From the NCBI GenBank assembly GCA_964418605.1, contig CAYQLY010000002.1:124001-188000 (forward strand): 64,000 nt of DNA, written 5' to 3'. Below are positions 60,772-64,000 of this stretch, piece by piece. Numbering within the stretch: the stretch's first letter is position 1; each line of letters opens with the position of its first letter. The notes beneath the pieces were generated by a model that saw nothing but the letters and a program-made list of their open reading frames with translations, did not search any database and was not told where the DNA came from. A program made the translations under genes and the position numbers. This stretch comes from CAYQLY01 sp964418605 (GTDB lineage Bacteria > Bacteroidota > Bacteroidia > Cytophagales > Cyclobacteriaceae).

Positions 60772-60985
60772 ACTAAACTATAGCTTGACTATAATGGCAA
60801 GCGAGATGCGCAAAAGCTCTTTTTGCTCATCATCTATCCCGTATAAGCAATGGGCTTTGGTCTATAGCCCGAGATGAATGGCTTTTTAATATTTAAAGCC
60901 GATTCGAAAGACTAAACAGATAATGGTATGTATTTTTGATATACCTTTAATAATACACTATAACGCTTGTAACCTTTTAATTAAC
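60772..60985 (+). promoter_or_regulatory. Long structured 5' leader
   Basis: The region between the promoter and the ATG has no ORF but several hairpins: TCATCT (60830-60835) with AGATGA (60872-60877) enclosing GGGCT (60852-60856) with AGCCC (60866-60870), and GGCTTT (60880-60885) with AAAGCC (60895-60900). It matches no riboswitch family that I recognise. It may regulate expression or stabilise a very long mRNA. Confidence 0.4.
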
Positions 60986-63900
60986 ATGAAGAAAAACATA
61001 CTTATACTAAGTATCATCTTTTTATCTTTTCATAGCATAGCTCAATTTGATCAACATCAACTACAAATAACGATTTCATTATCTAGTTGTAGTGGAAGCA
61101 ATCAATGGGTTAGAGGCGGGGCTATTTTTTTGGGTAAGGGTAGTAGCACATCAGGGTGGACACAAATATGGGAAGATGGACTTGTTATATATAATTATTT
61201 TTTTACCAGTGCGCCTGCTGGTACAATTAACATGAAACTAAGTGCATACTGTGGGTATGCTGTGCCTCCTCCTATGCCTATTTTACCTAAACGAGATACA
61301 TTAGCAAGTAAGTCTCCTTTTGAACCTCCCTTAGTATCAGAATCAAAATATGTTGATTTTACAGGTTCTACTGGACCTACTTATATCTCTTATACTACGT
61401 GGATTGCTGGAGAAAAAATGAATATAGATATATGTTATAATCCTCCTCGCTTAGCTGCTCCTGTAAAAAAAGTAGGAACTGGAAGTATATGTTCTAATCC
61501 TACGGTTATTAAAACAATAGGTGATACATGGGGTTATTATTGGGAAGTAAGTGAAGATAAGACCTCATGGTATGAGATAGGTCTTACAACTAGTCCTGAA
61601 TTGGAAATTACAAGTTCTAAACTATTCGTTACCGAATTTAAAGATAAAGGCTCAAATGAATATTTAGTGAATCGTTATGTTCGAGTTTCTCAAGATTATG
61701 GTTGTGGATCAAATATGAGACAAAGTTTATCTTCTGTTTTTTTATTTGTTCCACCTGCCCCAACAGGCAACACAATTGGACTATGTGAAAATGATCGAAC
61801 CACCTTCACAGCCACTTTGTCTGGTCCATTAATTTGGCAATTGAGAGAAGGTGCGGGTTCTTGGCAATATTTAACTCAAACATCCGGGAATACAATTACA
61901 ATTGGGTTAAATGATATTTATAAATCAGGTAGCAAATTTAGTACTCCTCGCTATATCAGATATAAAAAAGTTGGTGAAGCTGATTATTGGGCAAGCGATC
62001 CCTCTTCATCAATTGTCTATTATCCTAGTTCTCCATCATTAACTGATGCTAATGTAGAGATCACCCCCGCTTCTTGTACAGGAAGATCGGATGGGAAAGT
62101 AGTGATTAAAAATGTGACGGGAGGAACATCTACTATTTATGTAACATTAAAACTTGCAGATAAAGATATAGTTATTGGAAAGGCCAGTATTCCTTGGGAT
62201 AAGTCTTCTCCTTTTACTTATGATAATATAAAAGATGGAAATTATATTTTACAACTAGAAAACTCTACTGTTTCTTGTCTAACTAATTATTATTTAACCG
62301 TTGGATCTAAACCGATATTACAGTTCACAGAAATAAAAAAAGAAAATCCAACATGTGGAGGCAGGTCTGACGGTTGGATTAATATAACAGTAAAAGATGG
62401 ATTAGATCCAAGATATTATACCTTATATAAAAAAGATAGCAAGGGAGACTGGGTCCAGCAAGCTGCTCCTGCTTCAACTGCTAGTTCAACCTATGTCTTC
62501 ACTACTCTCTCTCAAGGGAACTATAAAGTGATGGCTAGCGATGGATGTCAGATCGTAAGTCAGGAAGTGATGTTACAAAATCCTGTTTTTACGATGGATA
62601 CAGTAAGCACTACACCGGCTTATTGTGGCCTCTCGTATGGAAAAATTACGGTTCAGATGAGTGGAGGGAAATCACCCTATACGTATAGCTGGAAATATGG
62701 AGCTCAAATTCTTTCGACTACCAAGGCTACAGCAGAAAACTTACTGCCTGGAATGTATACGGTAACAGGTACGGATGCGAATGGATGCAGCGGCCCACCG
62801 CTTTCAGTAGAAGTGGTGGAAGGTATTCACCCTATGCTTACAGTAGGAAGTGTGCCAACGGGCTGCGGTCTTGCTAAGGGAATAGGTATGGTAGAAATTA
62901 AACAAGGATTTTTGCCGTATACCTATAGCTGGAAAGATAAAGCCGGAAACACATTACGTGTGATTACCCGAAAAGAGTCTAGCGATACGTTAGCGCATCT
63001 TTTGAAAGGAACCTATCAAGTAGTAGTCCAAGATTCAAAAGGATGTCAGGTGCAAACAAAAGTAGAGATTACCGAACATGCTCCACTGGCTATTACTATT
63101 TTATCGACAACTCTTGCTAGTTGTCCAGAGTCTTCGGATGGGAAGGCTTTCATTAAAGTCGAAGGCGGTCTTGCTCCCTATATATATGAGTGGAATGATG
63201 CAGGAAAGCAAACTAAAGCCGAAGCCATTAATCTAAAATCAGGAAATTATACCATAAAAGTAACTGATGCGCTGGGTTGTAGTAAAGAACAATCTATCCA
63301 GGTTAAATCTATACCTGAACTTACATTTTCAGAAACCATCAAACCTCCTACCTGCTATGAGACCTGTGATGCGTCTATCCATGTGGCAGTAAGCGGAGGA
63401 ACACCTCCTTATAAATACATTTGGAGCACCGGAGTTGCTTCCAATACTATTCAATCTCTTTGTGAAGGAAGTTATAGCTTGACGGTAGAAGATGCAAAAA
63501 AATGTGTAAAGACGGTTTCTTATAAAATAGTAAAACCCAGTGAACTTTTGGGAGTGCTGAAAGAAAAAGAAGCGACTATCTGCTCAGGACAAATCATGAC
63601 GCTAGATGCAGGAGAGGCGAAAAGTTATAGCTGGAAGAATCAACAAGGAAATCTTATTGGTCAGGATCGTATTCTAAAAATTACTCAGGCAGGACAGTAT
63701 TTTCTAGAAGTGACTAATCCGTATGGGTGTGTGATCAAAGATGAGTTTACACTTCACACCTCTACTAATTTACTGGAAGCCAAAATCATTTTTGCCAATC
63801 CTCAGGTGGTAGGGGATACGGTAGTCCTTACTGAAATCAGTTGGCCTAAACCAGATAGCTGGAGTTGGACGTATCCTTCTCAATTAATCCTCCATCAAAA

Positions 63901-64000
63901 AGGACCAGCGCCGAGTCAAGAGCAAGTGATCTTATCTGAACCAGGAACGTATTCGATTCAATTCATCGCTGGTCTTGGAGAATGTAGAGATACAGTAGTT
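60986..64000 (+). CDS. Large secreted SprB-repeat surface protein, 3' end cut by window
   Basis: The frame is open for 1005 codons to the window edge. It starts with a signal peptide (MKKNILILSIIFLSFHSIAQ). The first 350 residues are a Cys-containing beta region with alternating immunoglobulin-like stretches. From about residue 365 at least six SprB-type repeats follow, each about 80-90 residues with the pattern GGxxPYxYxW, then G.Y.V.V.D..GC; clear copies are SGGKSPYTYSWKYG, EGGLAPYIYEWNDAG and SGGTPPYKYIWSTG. SprB-repeat proteins in this phylum are large type IX-secreted surface adhesins, some driving gliding. The sorting tail, if present, lies beyond the window, so secretion route and gliding role are inferred. 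Confidence 0.88.
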   Translation, partial: MKKNILILSIIFLSFHSIAQFDQHQLQITISLSSCSGSNQWVRGGAIFLGKGSSTSGWTQIWEDGLVIYNYFFTSAPAGTINMKLSAYCGYAVPPPMPILPKRDTLASKSPFEPPLVSESKYVDFTGSTGPTYISYTTWIAGEKMNIDICYNPPRLAAPVKKVGTGSICSNPTVIKTIGDTWGYYWEVSEDKTSWYEIGLTTSPELEITSSKLFVTEFKDKGSNEYLVNRYVRVSQDYGCGSNMRQSLSSVFLFVPPAPTGNTIGLCENDRTTFTATLSGPLIWQLREGAGSWQYLTQTSGNTITIGLNDIYKSGSKFSTPRYIRYKKVGEADYWASDPSSSIVYYPSSPSLTDANVEITPASCTGRSDGKVVIKNVTGGTSTIYVTLKLADKDIVIGKASIPWDKSSPFTYDNIKDGNYILQLENSTVSCLTNYYLTVGSKPILQFTEIKKENPTCGGRSDGWINITVKDGLDPRYYTLYKKDSKGDWVQQAAPASTASSTYVFTTLSQGNYKVMASDGCQIVSQEVMLQNPVFTMDTVSTTPAYCGLSYGKITVQMSGGKSPYTYSWKYGAQILSTTKATAENLLPGMYTVTGTDANGCSGPPLSVEVVEGIHPMLTVGSVPTGCGLAKGIGMVEIKQGFLPYTYSWKDKAGNTLRVITRKESSDTLAHLLKGTYQVVVQDSKGCQVQTKVEITEHAPLAITILSTTLASCPESSDGKAFIKVEGGLAPYIYEWNDAGKQTKAEAINLKSGNYTIKVTDALGCSKEQSIQVKSIPELTFSETIKPPTCYETCDASIHVAVSGGTPPYKYIWSTGVASNTIQSLCEGSYSLTVEDAKKCVKTVSYKIVKPSELLGVLKEKEATICSGQIMTLDAGEAKSYSWKNQQGNLIGQDRILKITQAGQYFLEVTNPYGCVIKDEFTLHTSTNLLEAKIIFANPQVVGDTVVLTEISWPKPDSWSWTYPSQLILHQKGPAPSQEQVILSEPGTYSIQFIAGLGECRDTVV

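Overview
The window comes from a low-GC Gram-negative member of the Bacteroidota, most likely Cytophagales-like. The evidence is the repeated promoter signature TTG-N20/21-TAnnTTTG with little use of Shine-Dalgarno sites, the neighbouring DUF4290 and murA genes, lipid A/Kdo synthesis (waaA), a prolyl dipeptidyl peptidase IV, GH3-type adenylating enzymes, and a SprB-repeat surface protein at the right edge. This taxonomic placement is inferred from gene content and signals, not from a database search. Most of the window is ordinary chromosome with short operons on both strands.

Layout. 1-13.5 kb: a cut LuxR-type regulator, malic enzyme (maeB), a catalytically dead M16-type protein, an RlmI-like rRNA methyltransferase, HEAT-repeat, pirin and GNAT proteins, a GH3 enzyme, an HtrA protease, then pdhB and accC. 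13.5-20.6 kb: two unrelated MFS carriers, a MATE exporter, a strongly palindromic non-coding element (about 16.38-16.51 kb), an acetyltransferase-like protein, a PfkB kinase and ribH. 20.7-25.8 kb: four tandem secreted proteins built from about 17-residue Gly/Asn/Thr repeats; only the first carries an S74 self-cleaving chaperone domain. The first and last are followed by nearly identical 3' regions with terminators. 25.8-36 kb: rpsT, an S1/P1-nuclease-like secreted enzyme, DUF4290-murA, plsY, glyA, tatC-rpiB, a leader sORF with a TPR lipoprotein, and dnaB. 36-41 kb: an accessory-looking stretch with a lone metal-ABC ATPase, a methyltransferase, unknown proteins and a SIR2-like protein directly behind tRNA-Ser(GGA). 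41-52 kb: housekeeping genes (ansA, a TatD hydrolase, DPP IV, a crotonase, a SAM hydroxide adenosyltransferase, phoH, waaA, ppa).

52-58.2 kb is the most interesting accessory block, all on the + strand. YciI-, PhnB/VOC- and SRPBCC-type small proteins come first. They are followed by a membrane fatty-acid-hydroxylase-like enzyme, a ketosynthase III fused to a haem-oxygenase-like diiron oxidase domain, an unrecognised 300-residue protein, another VOC protein and a DUF4256 protein. The ketosynthase-oxidase fusion with its hydroxylase neighbour looks like a small, possibly undescribed, pathway for a fatty-acid-derived product.

58.2-64 kb: RidA, a nitronate monooxygenase/FabK-like flavoprotein, an alpha/beta hydrolase, then a long structured leader and a very large secreted SprB-repeat protein that runs off the window. 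Other points for follow-up are MurA with Asp at the usual catalytic Cys position (a known fosfomycin-insensitive type), the SIR2-like candidate defence gene at a tRNA, and the duplicated 3' regions of the repeat-protein cluster.
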